This document shows, in pieces, positions 11,370 through 12,009 of a stretch of DNA of 12,009 nucleotides; within the stretch, counting starts at the first letter, position 1; each line of letters opens with the position of its first letter. Location: assembly GCA_046094385.1 (NCBI GenBank), contig JBJTHJ010000106.1, forward strand, positions 1 to 12,009, written 5' to 3'. The notes under the pieces are model-generated. The model had not been told where the DNA came from. It worked only from the letters and a program-made list of their open reading frames with translations, and searched no databases. A program made the translations under genes and the position numbers. The DNA comes from ZLKRG08 sp046094385. Lineage in GTDB: Bacteria; Actinomycetota; Actinomycetes; Nanopelagicales; Nanopelagicaceae.

Positions 11370-12009
11370 CCTTACAGGAACCAAGTTGGGATCAAGCTCG
11401 TGAGTTTGCATCTAAATTTGGCAAGCCAACTGCAACGCAAGAGGTAGAGATATCAAAAGCGCTAGATCGCGTAATCGCTTGTGATGCCAAATCATTAGTA
11501 GAGCTTCCGACATATGAAACCAGCGCGATGGATGGTTATGCAGTAGCAGGTACAGGTCCCTGGAAAATCATCGGAGAGATCAAAGCTGGCAAGCCATACA
11601 AGGAGGTATTAAATCCTGGCGAAGCAGTAGGAATCGCCACTGGTGCGGTGATTCCTGAGGGTGCTTTTGGAATTTTGCGGTGGGAGTTAGCAACGGTCAA
11701 AGATGATCAATTAAGTGGCGAGACCACTTTGCGTAAGGATTTTCGCCCCGCTGGCGAAGAGGCAAAATTAAATGAGATTCTGATACATCTTGGGACCAAA
11801 TTAAATCCTGGCGCGATTGGATTACTTGCCGCAAGTGGATACGACAAGATTGAAGTTTTTCAAAAGCCAAAAGTTGCCATCTTATTGCTAGGCGATGAGA
11901 TTCAAAGAGAAGGTTTACCTAAAGATGGTTTAGTCAGAGATTCACTTGGTCCACAGCTACCGGGTTGGCTTTCACGATTAGGTGTGGAAGTAGCTGATAT
12001 CAAATATGT
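11366..12009 (+). CDS. moeA: Molybdopterin molybdenumtransferase, 5' part
   Basis: The first 214 codons of a MoeA-type protein; the rest lies beyond the window edge. MoeA inserts molybdate into adenylylated molybdopterin, giving Moco. Recognisable are PTYETSAMDGYAV (48-60; D56), IIGEIKAGKPY (68-78), IATGAVIPEGA (90-100; T92), FRPAGEE (126-132), IGLLAASG (151-158), and PKVAILLLGDEI (168-179; E178), which begins the MogA-like domain. Several usual residues differ: GADAVV is GAFGIL, RPxGED is RPAGEE, TGDE is LGDE, and RDSN is RDSL. The start ATG overlaps the mobA stop (ATGA). The family is clear; full activity is less so, given these changes. Confidence 0.92.
   Translation, partial: MTLQEPSWDQAREFASKFGKPTATQEVEISKALDRVIACDAKSLVELPTYETSAMDGYAVAGTGPWKIIGEIKAGKPYKEVLNPGEAVGIATGAVIPEGAFGILRWELATVKDDQLSGETTLRKDFRPAGEEAKLNEILIHLGTKLNPGAIGLLAASGYDKIEVFQKPKVAILLLGDEIQREGLPKDGLVRDSLGPQLPGWLSRLGVEVADIKY

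Noticed and set aside
1..12009. Mobile element, prophage, CRISPR array, toxin-antitoxin or other defence locus
   Set aside because: No transposase, integrase, terminal inverted repeats, regularly spaced repeats or defence-family motifs were found on either strand. All sizeable genes fall into ordinary metabolic, transport or stress families.

Overview
The window looks like a piece of a streamlined, low-GC actinobacterial chromosome. By eye the GC content is in the mid-40s percent, and freshwater acI/Nanopelagicales-type actinobacteria would fit. That assignment is inference from four things: very short or overlapping gene junctions, many starts with a -10 box 6-7 nt before the ATG and no Shine-Dalgarno (leaderless mRNAs, common in Actinobacteria), a cysK-cysE pair, and several short actinobacterial-style proteins. 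No phage, transposon, CRISPR or plasmid signature was seen. Coding density is very high and no gene-free stretch exceeds about 140 bases.

Left part (1-2132): the window opens on the last bases of what I read as RNase P RNA (rnpB), closed by a 15-bp perfect hairpin terminator. Next is an IbpA-type small heat-shock protein gene on the + strand. It converges on a minus-strand cysK-cysE operon for cysteine synthesis. CysE has an unusually short C-terminus that still ends in isoleucine, the residue that docks into CysK in the cysteine synthase complex.

Middle (2263-5687): a duplicated-half membrane protein (DUF4389 type), an LLM flavin oxidoreductase, a doubtful 63-codon membrane ORF, and a spermidine/diamine-acetyltransferase-like GNAT. 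The GNAT gene overlaps tail-to-tail by 61 bp with a class II HDAC/acetylpolyamine-amidohydrolase-like gene, so a putative acetylase and a putative deacetylase sit together.

Middle-right (5740-8533): divergent from the deacetylase gene are a homocysteine S-methyltransferase and a YdfG-like SDR joined stop-to-start (TAA|ATG). A phosphatidylcholine-synthase-like CDP-alcohol phosphotransferase and a short MgtC/SapB protein follow. The last two overlap by 8 nt, yet each has its own -10 box at leaderless spacing.

Right part (8537-12009): a TauE/SafE (TSUP) permease on the - strand is separated by only 31 bp from a + strand molybdenum cluster, modA-modB-mobA-moeA (the last cut by the window edge). 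The junctions of this cluster are ATGA overlaps or an 11-bp tandem repeat. ModA and ModB import molybdate, while MobA and MoeA act late in molybdenum cofactor synthesis. The ModC ATPase is not in the window. The 31-bp divergent spacer carries two back-to-back -10 boxes flanking a small palindrome.

I found no clearly new multi-gene system. The observations most worth checking are the set of leaderless starts, the compact TSUP/modA divergent promoter, the Pcs-like enzyme, the acetylase/deacetylase pair, and the divergent active-site motifs of MoeA.
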